Assembly: GCA_003542575.1 (NCBI GenBank)
Contig: DPKJ01000005.1
Span: forward strand, 1 to 64,000
From: Rikenellaceae bacterium
Lineage (GTDB): Bacteria; Bacteroidota; Bacteroidia; Bacteroidales; UBA932
DNA: 64,000 nt
Direction: 5' to 3'
Shown here: piece after piece, positions 46,447-54,021 of the stretch
Position numbering within the stretch: position 1 is the stretch's first letter
How the letters are laid out: every line of letters begins with the position of its first letter
The notes under the pieces: model-generated
The model's input: the letters and a program-made list of their open reading frames with translations, nothing else
Told to the model about the DNA's origin: nothing
Databases searched by the model: none
Translations under genes and position numbers: made by a program

Positions 46447-46870
46447 AGAAGTTCTACTTCAATTTATATATGATAATGGAATAGAAGAAGCTTGTTCCTG
46501 ATGAAATATAAACAGGAATGATATTGATAAGATTCTTAATCCAAAATTATCGGATGCACCTAAGATTAGATCATATGGGAAAAAGGATATCCAGTTAGAT
46601 GATAAAGTATCATCAGTCATAACTAAGAACTATGAGTCACTACTTTTAAAGTATGTAAAAGATAAATCAACTTTATCAATGTGTCAGACATCAGAAGATG
46701 TATTCCACAATACTCTTTTAAAAATAATGGAAGAACTTTCTGTTATGAATGAAGAACAGATATTAGAGTATATAGATTATAGGTTTAAAATGATAAACTA
46801 TCAGACAAAGCAAGATCAAAAAGAGCTTTATAAACATCAAATAAATCTGGAGAATGCCAACAATTGTTAA
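46424..46870 (+). CDS. Possible sigma-like regulator (recoded, tandem TGA TGA)
   Basis: The 148-residue frame contains adjacent TGA TGA codons at 46499-46504 (residues 26-27), read as Trp-Trp in EEACSWWNINRNDIDK. The middle segment LLLKYVKDKSTLS, then SEDVFHNTLLKIM and ILEYIDYRFKMINYQ, resembles sigma-70 region 2 of short phage sigma-like proteins, but the match is weak. It overlaps both neighbours (23 bp at the start, 17 bp at the end), as expected for coupled early genes. Confidence 0.55.
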
Positions 46871-47147
46871 ACAGAAAAAATCAGCCTATAAATCAATTAA
46901 AAGAGAAGAAAGACAGGCTGTATATGCTACTAGAAGATGAAGAAAACTGAGATTGATAAAGTTGATGCAGAATCCTCTCTGTGAAAAATGCTTACAGAAG
47001 GGTATTATTACACCAGCTGAAGATATTCATCATATTATTTCATTCTTAAGTACTGATGATCCTTTAAGAAGAAAGGAACTTTCATTTGATTTTAATAACC
47101 TAGAAAGTATATGTAAAAAATGCCATCAGAAGGAACATAATTCTTAA
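46854..47147 (+). CDS. HNH endonuclease (recoded, 1 TGA)
   Basis: The 97-residue protein is a small HNH nuclease. TRRWRKLRLIKLMQNPLCEKC is followed by PAEDIHHIISFL, an acidic and Asn-containing segment FDFNNLESICKKCHQKEH, and zinc-binding CxxC pairs. The TGA at 46938-46940 (residue 29) is the Trp of the RRWRKLR motif, a typical Trp in this nuclease family. Phage HNH proteins often assist terminase. It is convergent with the pentapeptide gene, and their ends overlap by 4 bp. Confidence 0.85.
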
Positions 47148-48139
47148 TAATAGACTATTCTCTCTTGGTTATTACAGTTTTTAAATGTTAATTTATCCTT
47201 ACTATCTTTAGTGAACATTGTACCTTCAAATGAATTAATATCAGAGAATAAAGCCTTATTACTAAAAAAAGCACTAATAAAATTGCAATTAATTAATTGA
47301 GTTATTTTGAAATTTGATTTGTCAAAATTTACAAGATCAAAATTCACATTATTCATCAAGACTCCTTTAAAAGTAATATCCTTTATATTTGAACCCCAAA
47401 AATTACATTTCAGAATTTTACTTTCCTTATTACCAAATGTGCAATTTGCAATTTCTGATATTTCAAATGAACAATCAATGAGATTTGAATTAAAAGTGCA
47501 ATTGATAAATTCACAATAATTGAAATTGCAATAACATACATCGTCGTTAAATACAATGTGTTTAAATAATACAGATGATAAGTTTAGCTTTATGCCTGTA
47601 AAAACTTTTTCAGAATTAAATAACAAATCAACTATTGTTCTAATAATTATTGGAGCAATGTTCATTTTTCTAAGTTCAGTTTTTTCGTTATCGGTCAATT
47701 CGTATAATTGTTCAGATTTATCTTGTAAATAGCTAGTAAACAATCCTGCTACTATAGGCTTATATCTTTTGTCTTCTTTAGCTAGTTGGTATAGAGAATA
47801 GATCCCACCTAAAACTATTGATGTATTATCACTCCCCAAATAACCTATAGCTTCTCCAAATCTTTTATCTGCATCATAAGATTTCTGATCTTGATTTCTT
47901 CCTTCTACTAATTCATTCTGTTTATTTTGAGCTTTAATCCTTTGACTATTGATCCATAACCCGTAAAAAAGTCCAAGACCACCAAAAACGGACAAGATAA
48001 CTTTAACAAACTCACCGTTTGGATTTCCAGAATTAAAAAGAAACTCTGCAATAGATTGAAAAAACACAAAGACTAGGATAATTCCTATTAAAAAAATAAT
48101 TATTGAAATTTTAATTATTATGTTTTTGAAAGTTGCCAT
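47144..48139 (-). CDS. Membrane-anchored pentapeptide-repeat protein
   Basis: With the start at 48139 the 331-residue protein has two membrane segments (about residues 6-29 and 45-65) and a conserved segment KRFGEAIGYLGSDNTSIVLG. The C-terminal half is built of pentapeptide repeats such as CNFNYCEFINCTF and NFDLVNFDKSNF, which form a right-handed helix. Trp is TGG and the stop is TAA, with no internal TGA, so the lysogen can read it even though it lies among recoded early genes. A role in host protection or superinfection exclusion is possible but unproven. Confidence 0.75.
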   Translation of the reverse strand: MATFKNIIIKISIIIFLIGIILVFVFFQSIAEFLFNSGNPNGEFVKVILSVFGGLGLFYGLWINSQRIKAQNKQNELVEGRNQDQKSYDADKRFGEAIGYLGSDNTSIVLGGIYSLYQLAKEDKRYKPIVAGLFTSYLQDKSEQLYELTDNEKTELRKMNIAPIIIRTIVDLLFNSEKVFTGIKLNLSSVLFKHIVFNDDVCYCNFNYCEFINCTFNSNLIDCSFEISEIANCTFGNKESKILKCNFWGSNIKDITFKGVLMNNVNFDLVNFDKSNFKITQLINCNFISAFFSNKALFSDINSFEGTMFTKDSKDKLTFKNCNNQERIVYY

Positions 48140-48541
48140 AAGTTGAAGCATTAGGTATACAAAAGTATAATAAAATAATTGGATTATCGGCTTAGATGTC
48201 AAAACAATAACAGGCAATACTAATTGCTGCCTGAGTACAATAGAAGTTGATCTTAAGACCTTTTACCAAAGAATAAAGATCTGGCATACTCCTAAATAGT
48301 CAATATGCAGAAATATAGCTATTTATGATTTTTATTCTTCTTTATTCCGTAATTTTGTATCATAGAAAAAGAGGTAATAATAATTGCTTAAAAACTATTT
48401 AAAGACCTCTAATTTCTATAAGTTGTAATTTGCTACAGATAACCGATTCAGATAGATTTTAAAGTAAAAATTTCAAATATATCTTTTACTTGGATAAGAA
48501 ATAAGACCAGAAGCAATTCTGGTTTTATTTTATCAAAAATG

Positions 48542-48633
48542 AGTTTTTTCTCTACTCTCAGTACCCATAGTTTTTTCTCTACCCTCAAAACGGGTTTTTT
48601 ATCTGGTGTACTACATTCTATATCTACATTCTA
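48542..48633. repeat. Direct repeats, possible iterons
   Basis: AGTTTTTTCTCTACTCTCA (48542-48560) recurs as AGTTTTTTCTCTACCCTCA (48569-48587) with one change and 27-bp periodicity, followed by a shorter GGTTTTTTATCT. Next CTACATTCTA occurs twice (48611-48620 and 48624-48633). They precede the genes at 48704 and 48921. Confidence 0.7.
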
Positions 48634-48643
48634 CTAGTACAAA

Positions 48644-48660
48644 AAAGTCCTTCGGACTTT
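48644..48660 (+). terminator. Short hairpin upstream of 48704, terminator or attenuator
   Basis: A perfect 7-bp stem AAAGTCC/GGACTTT with a TTC loop is followed by CTTGTTTTT. It could stop leftover transcription or act as an attenuator before the following gene. Confidence 0.5.
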
Positions 48661-48703
48661 CTTGTTTTTCAATTAAAACATTAACAATTAACCTTTTAAA
48701 ATT

Positions 48704-48907
48704 ATGTGGAGTTATGCAAATAATATCTATGATAAACTCAGCTCTTTAAGGAAGCTAAACAGATTAAGTACATCAGATATGAAATGGTTGCTTAGAAACA
48801 ACTATATAAAACTAATTAAAGATGATGAGATAACTCCTAAAGATGTAATCCTAACTTATAATAAGCGTTTGCTATATGATGAATCAACCAACAAACTTAC
48901 CATTTAA
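48704..48907 (+). CDS. Small hypothetical phage protein
   Basis: The 67-residue protein (MWSYANNIYDKLSSLRKLNR) is helical with a C-terminal segment KDVILTYNKRLLYDE. I do not recognise it. Trp is TGG, there is no TGA, and the stop is TAA. It is followed after 13 bp by the winged-helix protein gene and probably shares its transcript. Confidence 0.55.
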   Translation: MWSYANNIYDKLSSLRKLNRLSTSDMKWLLRNNYIKLIKDDEITPKDVILTYNKRLLYDESTNKLTI

Positions 48908-48920
48908 AGGGTATACTATT

Positions 48921-49694
48921 ATGAATAATAGTTTGATAGAACACTTTAGTTGTCCTGATGTGTATAGACTTTATATATTATCTCTAACAACCGATAGAGA
49001 GTTAAAAACAGATACTACACTAGAGCAATTAGCAGCGTTTGTTGGTGAAAAACCTACTGCTTATAAAGGTGGAAAAACAGATAAATACAAATCACTATCA
49101 TTTACCGAGAGATTAAAAGCTTCAGGAGAAGTAATTGTTGAAACAGAAAGAAGAAGTTCCATTAATGGGGATAAAAGTGTTCAAAGAAACATTTACACTT
49201 TTAAAAAACCTGTTGCTACTAAATATACTCGACTAGCTAAGGGATTATATTTTCTGGATTTAGATATTAAGGTTAAAGGATACATTATAAAGCTTTGTAG
49301 CATTACAACCCCTAGAACATTTAAGATTGATAAATCATTAAGGGAGATGGAGAAATTGCTTAAAATGAGTAAAAACACAATTAAAAAATACAATGAGATA
49401 ATTGAAAAAGCAGGTTTGTTAGAAATAACAGAAGATGGAATGTTATTAAAAATTGATTCTCTAATTATTGATTCACCTAAGAGTGAAGAAAAAGCAAAGG
49501 AAATGCTTAATGATTTTGATACAATAGTAACCTTTAAACAAGATCAGGGAATACAGTTAAACATACAGGAAATGATCTTTTTAAAAGCAAAGAAATCTGA
49601 CTTTAAAGAGATAAAGAATATAGAAAGTTGGTCTTACTGGTTAGCATCAGGAGTGCCATTCAAACAAAAAGTAAAACAAATTACATTAAACTAA
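48921..49694 (+). CDS. Winged-helix protein, possible replication initiator
   Basis: I chose ATG 48921 (257 residues), just after the preceding gene. The protein has a helical N terminus (MNNSLIEHFSCPDVYRLYIL) and a basic segment ERRSSINGDKSVQRN. A clear winged helix-turn-helix follows, KIDKSLREMEKLLKMSKNTIKKYNEIIEKAGLLEI given here as about residues 135-170. The layout fits phage replication proteins that bind repeats upstream of their own gene. No helicase or primase motifs are present. There is no in-frame TGA. Confidence 0.5.
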   Translation: MNNSLIEHFSCPDVYRLYILSLTTDRELKTDTTLEQLAAFVGEKPTAYKGGKTDKYKSLSFTERLKASGEVIVETERRSSINGDKSVQRNIYTFKKPVATKYTRLAKGLYFLDLDIKVKGYIIKLCSITTPRTFKIDKSLREMEKLLKMSKNTIKKYNEIIEKAGLLEITEDGMLLKIDSLIIDSPKSEEKAKEMLNDFDTIVTFKQDQGIQLNIQEMIFLKAKKSDFKEIKNIESWSYWLASGVPFKQKVKQITLN

Positions 49695-49700
49695 AACATT

Positions 49701-49832
49701 ATGATAACAATAGAATATTGACAATTAGCAGGGATAATATTATTTACAATTAATGTTACTCTTGCAATAGTAACTGAAGCTTTAAAGGTTATAGTAAAGA
49801 AGGCTGGAAAAATTAGATTTAAAAGATACTAA
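49701..49832 (+). CDS. Small membrane protein (recoded, 1 TGA)
   Basis: A 43-residue frame (MITIEYWQLAGIILFTINV) has one hydrophobic segment (about residues 7-30) and a basic tail VIVKKAGKIRFKRY. The TGA at 49719-49721 supplies Trp 7. It fits exactly between its neighbours, 6 bp after the winged-helix gene and 1 bp before the nuclease gene, which supports it as real. Confidence 0.6.
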
Positions 49833-49833
49833 T

Positions 49834-50295
49834 ATGAACAGCTTTCAAGATTGAGAAATTAAAGGAAGAACTTGATTTGGCGAGTTCCTAACACAATATG
49901 GTGCAACAGATATAACATTTACTGAAGATCCATTTGATCCTGTTGATTTATACTTTACTCATAAAGAGAAGAAGATAGTAGCAGAAATAAAATGTAGAGA
50001 TATAAAGTATCTGGATTACCCAGATCATATAATTGAATCTATAAAAGTTCAAGCATTATTAAGTGCAAAAGAAAAGGAGAATTGTCATATTGCTTATTAT
50101 GTAAATTTCTTTGGTGAAAATATTGTAATCATCTATACAATAAATTCAATTCTAGAGTATTCTAGAAAAGACAACCTTTGATGCAATAGAACTACTTCTG
50201 CTAATACAGGCAAAAAAGATAAGGAAGTTTATTATATCCCAAAAGATTTAGGTTGAATTTATAAAAAAGAGGATGAAGTTTGAGCTAGATGATAA
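49834..50295 (+). CDS. PD-(D/E)XK-like nuclease domain protein (recoded, 6 TGA)
   Basis: The 153-residue frame holds TGA at residues 7, 14, 116, 141, 150 and 153, and no Trp is TGG. The pattern GRTWFGEFLTQYGATDI, DPFDPVDLYF and KIVAEIKCRDIKYLDY gives the D...ExK signature of this nuclease fold, followed by YYVNFFGENIVIIYTI. It may be a Holliday-junction-type or phage recombination nuclease. Under standard code only six residues are made. The last sense codon is TGA directly before TAA, so the true end could be either. Confidence 0.7.
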
Positions 50296-50364
50296 ATATT
50301 ACTATATTTAATTCGATTATTATCAGTAATTCGAAATCGGTGTAATATTTTAAAATTAGTATTT

Positions 50365-50784
50365 ATGCTTAAAAAAGAAATTTCAAACACCCAAATTAGG
50401 ACATTGGATTTACACTTGGATAATGTTAAATCGTTTTTTCTCAACGCTCTTGAAAACAGACAGGATAGAAATGAGTTTACACAAATTATTAACCAAATGC
50501 TATCTTATATTCACAATTATCAAGAGCAAATCACTTTTATTTTAAACAAGAGTACTAATTTGATCCCTAATGATCTAAAATCTAGCATCATTAATCTATT
50601 AAATGATATAACAATTAGTTTTGAAGGTGGGATAATATCGGACATTGGATTTATTAACCCTTATGATACACCTGAGTTCTCAGATAATGTAGTAAGTGTA
50701 ACTGTAATAAATTTTATTGATAGTAAATTAGTTGAATTAAAGGTTATAAGGATTGTACTTAAAAGATCTTACAATGAGGACTGA
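50365..50784 (+). CDS. Hypothetical prophage protein
   Basis: I do not recognise this 139-residue protein. It is mostly helical at the front (DNVKSFFLNALENRQDRNEF) and beta-rich at the end. It is the first gene of the right-hand, standard-code block. It ends at TGA (50782-50784). Reading that TGA as Trp would add only four residues before TAA, so this end alone does not decide the code. The next gene overlaps it by 11 bp. Confidence 0.6.
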   Translation: MLKKEISNTQIRTLDLHLDNVKSFFLNALENRQDRNEFTQIINQMLSYIHNYQEQITFILNKSTNLIPNDLKSSIINLLNDITISFEGGIISDIGFINPYDTPEFSDNVVSVTVINFIDSKLVELKVIRIVLKRSYNED

Positions 50785-51571
50785 AAATTTTGTTAAAGAT
50801 CAAAACCTTAATAATGACTTCTTTGATTTAAAAGAATTAGTTGATTTAAAAGAAAGATTAATTAAAAACTTGGAGAAAACTCCATTTTATATTGATCATT
50901 TAGCAAAGACAAAGTATATATGTAAATACGTAAAAACCGAACTTGAAAAAGACATAACTAAGTATAATAATCAAGTTAGTTCTAAAACAGACATCTATAA
51001 AAGGAATCTTATTTTAACAAACGATTTTGAAGATATTCTTGATTTAGGGATGTTAATTGCTCTAGTGTTTACAGACTTATGCGTTTGTATTAATCACTAT
51101 TTCAATGCAAAATATAAATATGAAGCAATGTATTCGTTAAGACAAATAAATGTCATTATGATTGAAGGGTACAAAAAAATTTACGGTTTTAATGATAAAA
51201 TAAATAACTCTTTATGGATTTCTAAGATCAAACCTCTTGTTGAAAAAGAATACGATCAATTAAATAAAGAATTTAATTCTATACTATCAGATATACAGGA
51301 AATTGGATCAAATGGTACATTAAATAATGTCTTTAGAAATATTTCAATACACTATGACATTGAACCTATAAAAGTGTACGAAACATTTGTTAATATTAAA
51401 ATTGAAGATGTTAGTTCAAATTTTAAGAATGTCATACCATATATATCATTATTTGGGAAGATGCATCATTTTATGAAACAATTAATTTCAGAATTGACAA
51501 TTAAAATAACAGAATGTCAAAAAGATATAATTGAATCTAGCTCAATTTATGAGAATCGAGATATTCAATAA
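50774..51571 (+). CDS. Hypothetical prophage protein, helical
   Basis: With ATG 50774 the product has 265 residues (MRTENFVKDQNLNNDFFDLK) and is largely helical, with a Cys-containing segment FTDLCVCINHYFNAKYKYEAMYS listed here as about residues 107-130. I cannot assign a family. It is translationally coupled to the preceding gene. Trp is TGG and the stop is TAA. As a two-gene unit in the lysogeny-readable part it could be a moron or a defence pair, but nothing in the sequence proves this. Confidence 0.55.
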   Translation: MRTENFVKDQNLNNDFFDLKELVDLKERLIKNLEKTPFYIDHLAKTKYICKYVKTELEKDITKYNNQVSSKTDIYKRNLILTNDFEDILDLGMLIALVFTDLCVCINHYFNAKYKYEAMYSLRQINVIMIEGYKKIYGFNDKINNSLWISKIKPLVEKEYDQLNKEFNSILSDIQEIGSNGTLNNVFRNISIHYDIEPIKVYETFVNIKIEDVSSNFKNVIPYISLFGKMHHFMKQLISELTIKITECQKDIIESSSIYENRDIQ

Positions 51572-51598
51572 CCAGTGATAAGTTTTTTTTGAATTCTC

Positions 51599-51817
51599 TT
51601 AACTGAGATCTACCAAACTTTTTATTTGTACCCCTAAAGCTTTACTAATCTTATAAAGATTCTTGATTGTAATATTAGTCTTTCCTGCTTCAATTCTACT
51701 AAGGTTAGACTTTTCAAATTCACATAAATCAGCAAGATTTTGCTGAGTAAGACCTTTTTCTTCTCTGATGCTTTTGATCTTTTTACCGATTGCAATATAA
51801 AGCTCAGAATCTGTCAT
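51599..51817 (-). CDS. XRE-family (cI/HipB-like) repressor
   Basis: The 72-residue protein is a single XRE helix-turn-helix domain: IGKKIKSIREEKGLTQQNLA, then LCEFEKSNLSRIEAGKTN and LYKISKALGVQIKSLVDL. It has no effector or dimerisation extension. It is divergent from the secreted-protein gene at 51926. An operator pair with a near-consensus promoter lies between them, so it probably represses that promoter and perhaps its own. Standard code throughout, with a TAA stop, so it can be made in the lysogen. Confidence 0.82.
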   Translation of the reverse strand: MTDSELYIAIGKKIKSIREEKGLTQQNLADLCEFEKSNLSRIEAGKTNITIKNLYKISKALGVQIKSLVDLS

Positions 51818-51825
51818 TTATTTAT

Positions 51826-51843
51826 GTTATCATATTTGGATAC
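51826..51843. promoter_or_regulatory. Imperfect operator copy over the -33 box
   Basis: GTTATCATATTTGGATAC shares GTTATCATA with the perfect palindrome 46 bp further on and has a degenerate second half. It overlaps the -33 TTTG of the rightward promoter. Confidence 0.6.
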
Positions 51844-51864
51844 AAAGAAAATTTAATATATTTG
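51835..51864 (+). promoter_or_regulatory. Bacteroidetes promoter, TTTG-N18-TATATTTG
   Basis: TTTG at 51835-51838 and TATATTTG at 51857-51864 match the -33 and -7 elements with 18-bp spacing, close to the usual 19. It would transcribe rightwards into the accessory gene block starting at 51926. Confidence 0.65.
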
Positions 51865-51871
51865 CACAAAG

Positions 51872-51889
51872 GTTATCATATATGATAAC
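51872..51889. promoter_or_regulatory. 18-bp perfect palindromic operator
   Basis: GTTATCATATATGATAAC is a perfect palindrome just downstream of the -7 box, about where transcription starts. It is a likely binding site of the adjacent XRE repressor. Confidence 0.75.
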
Positions 51890-51925
51890 TAGATAGTTCT
51901 AGTTTAATACTCCTAAAAGCTACGT

Positions 51926-52408
51926 ATGAAAAGGTTTTTTTTAATTTATTTGGTAATGCTGTGTACAACTTCAGCTTACTCACAAATCACTAGTACAGAT
52001 TCAAAAAACAAAAATCCATCAACTAATTCTCAATCAAAGCAGAAACCTGTAGAGCAAATTTTTAATTCAAATAGTGCTTTGAACAAGGTTTCAAACTTGG
52101 TTAGCTACAGACTTTCAAAGAAAAAAACTAATGATCAAAATTGGTCTGACTGGGAGTATGAAAATGTTAAGATAGAGTTAGATGAAAACAACAAGACATT
52201 GAAAATTTCTAATAAATCTAATATTAGAATAAAGTACGAAGGTTTTACAGTTGCCTATGATAATGAAGATGGTGGTTCTTTTTATCCATCAAAAGCAATT
52301 GACCAATATAATAGACCAGTAAAATTATTAATCTATATAGGGAAAAACCAGTCATACATTATTTTAGGTTTTGCTGATACTTTGTACAAGTATGAGCTTA
52401 TAAAGTAA
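51926..52408 (+). CDS. Secreted prophage protein, unknown function
   Basis: The 160-residue protein has a cleavable signal peptide (MKRFFLIYLVMLCTTSAYSQ), then a Ser/Asn/Lys-rich linker and a beta-rich domain with NWSDWEYENVKIELDEN and SYIILGFADTLYKYE. It is probably periplasmic. The gene starts behind the repressor-controlled promoter and may be expressed in the lysogen or on induction. No family recognised. The stop is TAA. Confidence 0.6.
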   Translation: MKRFFLIYLVMLCTTSAYSQITSTDSKNKNPSTNSQSKQKPVEQIFNSNSALNKVSNLVSYRLSKKKTNDQNWSDWEYENVKIELDENNKTLKISNKSNIRIKYEGFTVAYDNEDGGSFYPSKAIDQYNRPVKLLIYIGKNQSYIILGFADTLYKYELIK

Positions 52409-52490
52409 CTAATTGTATATGATGTAAATACTATAGATTGCTCTTGATAAATATTAATCGAATATAACTATAAACTAAAACTAATCCAAT

Positions 52491-52694
52491 ATGAAAAACA
52501 GATCAATTTTTTATGTTATTGTAATAATCTCTCTAATTCTATTTACAGGTTGTGATGATGTGGTTGATGGGGTTTCTTCAATATTTGAAGGATTCATAAC
52601 TCTTATGGTAGTCCTATTAAAAATCTTTGGAATACTTGCTATAATTTCATTAGTATTATGGTTTATTGGGAGAATTGCTGGTGATCGGGATTGA
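52491..52694 (+). CDS. Small lipoprotein with membrane segment, TGA as true stop
   Basis: The 67-residue protein has a lipoprotein signal (lipobox FTGC) followed by a hydrophobic helix (LMVVLLKIFGILAIISLVLW). The frame ends in TGA at 52692-52694. Reading through would add 46 residues across a rho-independent terminator, so TGA is stop here. That is important evidence that the right-hand block follows the standard code, unlike the late genes. Confidence 0.65.
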   Translation: MKNRSIFYVIVIISLILFTGCDDVVDGVSSIFEGFITLMVVLLKIFGILAIISLVLWFIGRIAGDRD

Positions 52695-52730
52695 TTTCTA
52701 AACTATGTTCAAAATTATTTCTTACTAATA

Positions 52731-52767
52731 AAAAGGTTTACAGCGAAAGTTGTAAGCCTTTTTTTGT
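52731..52767 (+). terminator. Rho-independent terminator
   Basis: A 10-bp stem (AAGGTTTACA with TGTAAGCCTT, one G/T pair) with a short GCGAAAG-type loop is followed by seven T residues. It ends the transcript of the secreted-protein and lipoprotein genes. Confidence 0.82.
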
Positions 52768-52833
52768 TTGATGTTCAGAATTTTATATATAACTTTATTG
52801 CGAAAATTTGGATTAATCAAACAACTTTAAGCT

Positions 52834-53670
52834 ATGGGAACTTGTAAATATTGTGGTAATAAAGCTGGACTTTTTAAGAATGAACACAAAGAGTGTCATT
52901 CTAAATATTTATCTGGAACTTATAAGATACCTGAAATAACTTTCAATGCTATTATTGAGCAAAGTGATTTTACCAAACTTGATTATGACATAGGAGAAAT
53001 AGCATCACACCATTTTATCAAGGATGATAGTGTTATTAAGAAATATGTTATAAGAGGATTTAATAGGGTAGTTGATCATTATTTGGAAGATGGTGTTTTA
53101 AGTATTGAAGAAGAAGATAAATTAACTGAGTTTCTAAACCATTATGATTTTAACCAAGAGGATCTGAGTGAATTTCATACAATGGAAAAAATAGTTAAAG
53201 CATCAATTCTTAGGGATGTTACAGAAGGGAAAGAACCCACAGCGAAAATTAATATCACAACACCGTTACCAATTTTATTACAGAAATCAGAATATGTAGT
53301 ATGGCTTTTTAATGGTGTTCAGTTTTATGAACAAAGAAGTAAAACTACTTATCAAGGATCTAGTCAAGGAATGAGTATAAGAGTCGCAAAAGGAGTATAT
53401 TATAGAACAGGTGCTTTTAAGGGTAATCCAATTAGAACGGAGGCAATGATGTATATAACAAATGGATCAGTAATTATTACTAATAAGCACTTCTTCTTCG
53501 TTTCTTCCAATAAAAATATAAAAGTTGCATTCACAAAACTACTATCAATTGATCCGTATGATGATGGAATAGGACTGCAAAAAGACGGAAATAGTACGAA
53601 ACCACAAGTGTACAAGGGATTAGATGGGTGGTTCGTTTATAACTACATAATGAATATGAACAATCAATAA
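52834..53670 (+). CDS. Zinc-ribbon protein with PH-like C-terminal domain
   Basis: The 278-residue protein starts with a zinc-finger-like motif (CKYCGNKAGLFKNEHKEC), continues with a helical region including LTEFLNHYDFNQEDLS, and ends in a beta-rich domain (MYITNGSVIITNKHFFFVSS). That C terminus resembles bacterial PH-like domains. Such proteins occur widely in bacteria with unknown role. Trp codons are TGG and the stop is TAA. It heads a run of small genes transcribed rightwards to 54.0 kb and beyond. Confidence 0.6.
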   Translation: MGTCKYCGNKAGLFKNEHKECHSKYLSGTYKIPEITFNAIIEQSDFTKLDYDIGEIASHHFIKDDSVIKKYVIRGFNRVVDHYLEDGVLSIEEEDKLTEFLNHYDFNQEDLSEFHTMEKIVKASILRDVTEGKEPTAKINITTPLPILLQKSEYVVWLFNGVQFYEQRSKTTYQGSSQGMSIRVAKGVYYRTGAFKGNPIRTEAMMYITNGSVIITNKHFFFVSSNKNIKVAFTKLLSIDPYDDGIGLQKDGNSTKPQVYKGLDGWFVYNYIMNMNNQ

Positions 53671-53681
53671 AACATAGAATT

Positions 53682-54008
53682 ATGAGAGCAGGTGATTATA
53701 ACTCAAAAGAGTTTTCAGAGCTTATTCAAGCAGTAATAGCAACAAGTACTAAAGAATCAATTCCAAGTGATCAAAGAGGCTTAGTATTGAAATTCTTTAA
53801 GGAAAATGCAGAACTGGAGTACAATGAATTCCTGACATTGTATAATGAAAAATACGGTAACATAATAAAGCAATATAGAGCAATACTAAAAGCAAAAACA
53901 CTTAAAAGAATCCATTTTGCTGCAACATTATTTGTGATTTCTTTTTTTGCTAGTTTGATTGCTGGAGTAATCTGGTTTATTTACATATTTCTGGTAGGAA
54001 TCTATTAA
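53682..54008 (+). CDS. Small membrane protein
   Basis: The 108-residue protein has a soluble helical N-terminal part (SSDQRG-like region replaced here by IPSDQRGLVLKFFKENAEL) and one C-terminal membrane segment (about residues 82-105). It follows the zinc-ribbon gene by 11 bp, so they are likely co-expressed. No family recognised. Trp is TGG. Confidence 0.5.
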   Translation: MRAGDYNSKEFSELIQAVIATSTKESIPSDQRGLVLKFFKENAELEYNEFLTLYNEKYGNIIKQYRAILKAKTLKRIHFAATLFVISFFASLIAGVIWFIYIFLVGIY

Positions 54009-54021
54009 TCAAAATATCAGT

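Larger units (their letters stand above)
48140..48703. other. 564-bp non-coding region with repeats, candidate origin/control region
   Basis: I find no gene here on either strand under either code, and no tRNA cloverleaf. The region holds a putative -7 box TAATTTTG near 48350, two 19-bp repeats and a pair of 10-bp repeats (both listed separately), and a short hairpin at 48644-48660. Repeats next to a winged-helix gene are what an iteron-type replication origin would look like. Confidence 0.5.

Noticed and set aside
48140..48703. Suppressor tRNA gene in the largest prophage gap
   Set aside because: I could not form an acceptor stem, a T arm or an anticodon loop with TCA on either strand.
26045..50295. 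TGA as selenocysteine or programmed read-through
   Set aside because: There are up to ten per gene, no consistent downstream hairpins, and the positions correspond to Trp rather than Cys in the families.
26045..50295. TGA as glycine (as in some candidate phyla)
   Set aside because: Motifs such as EPWQ, QWNSLP and YRWD require Trp, and Gly would be out of place.
52692..52832. Read-through extension of the lipoprotein gene under TGA=Trp
   Set aside because: It would run 46 codons across a rho-independent terminator and into the next gene's leader, so TGA is a real stop there.
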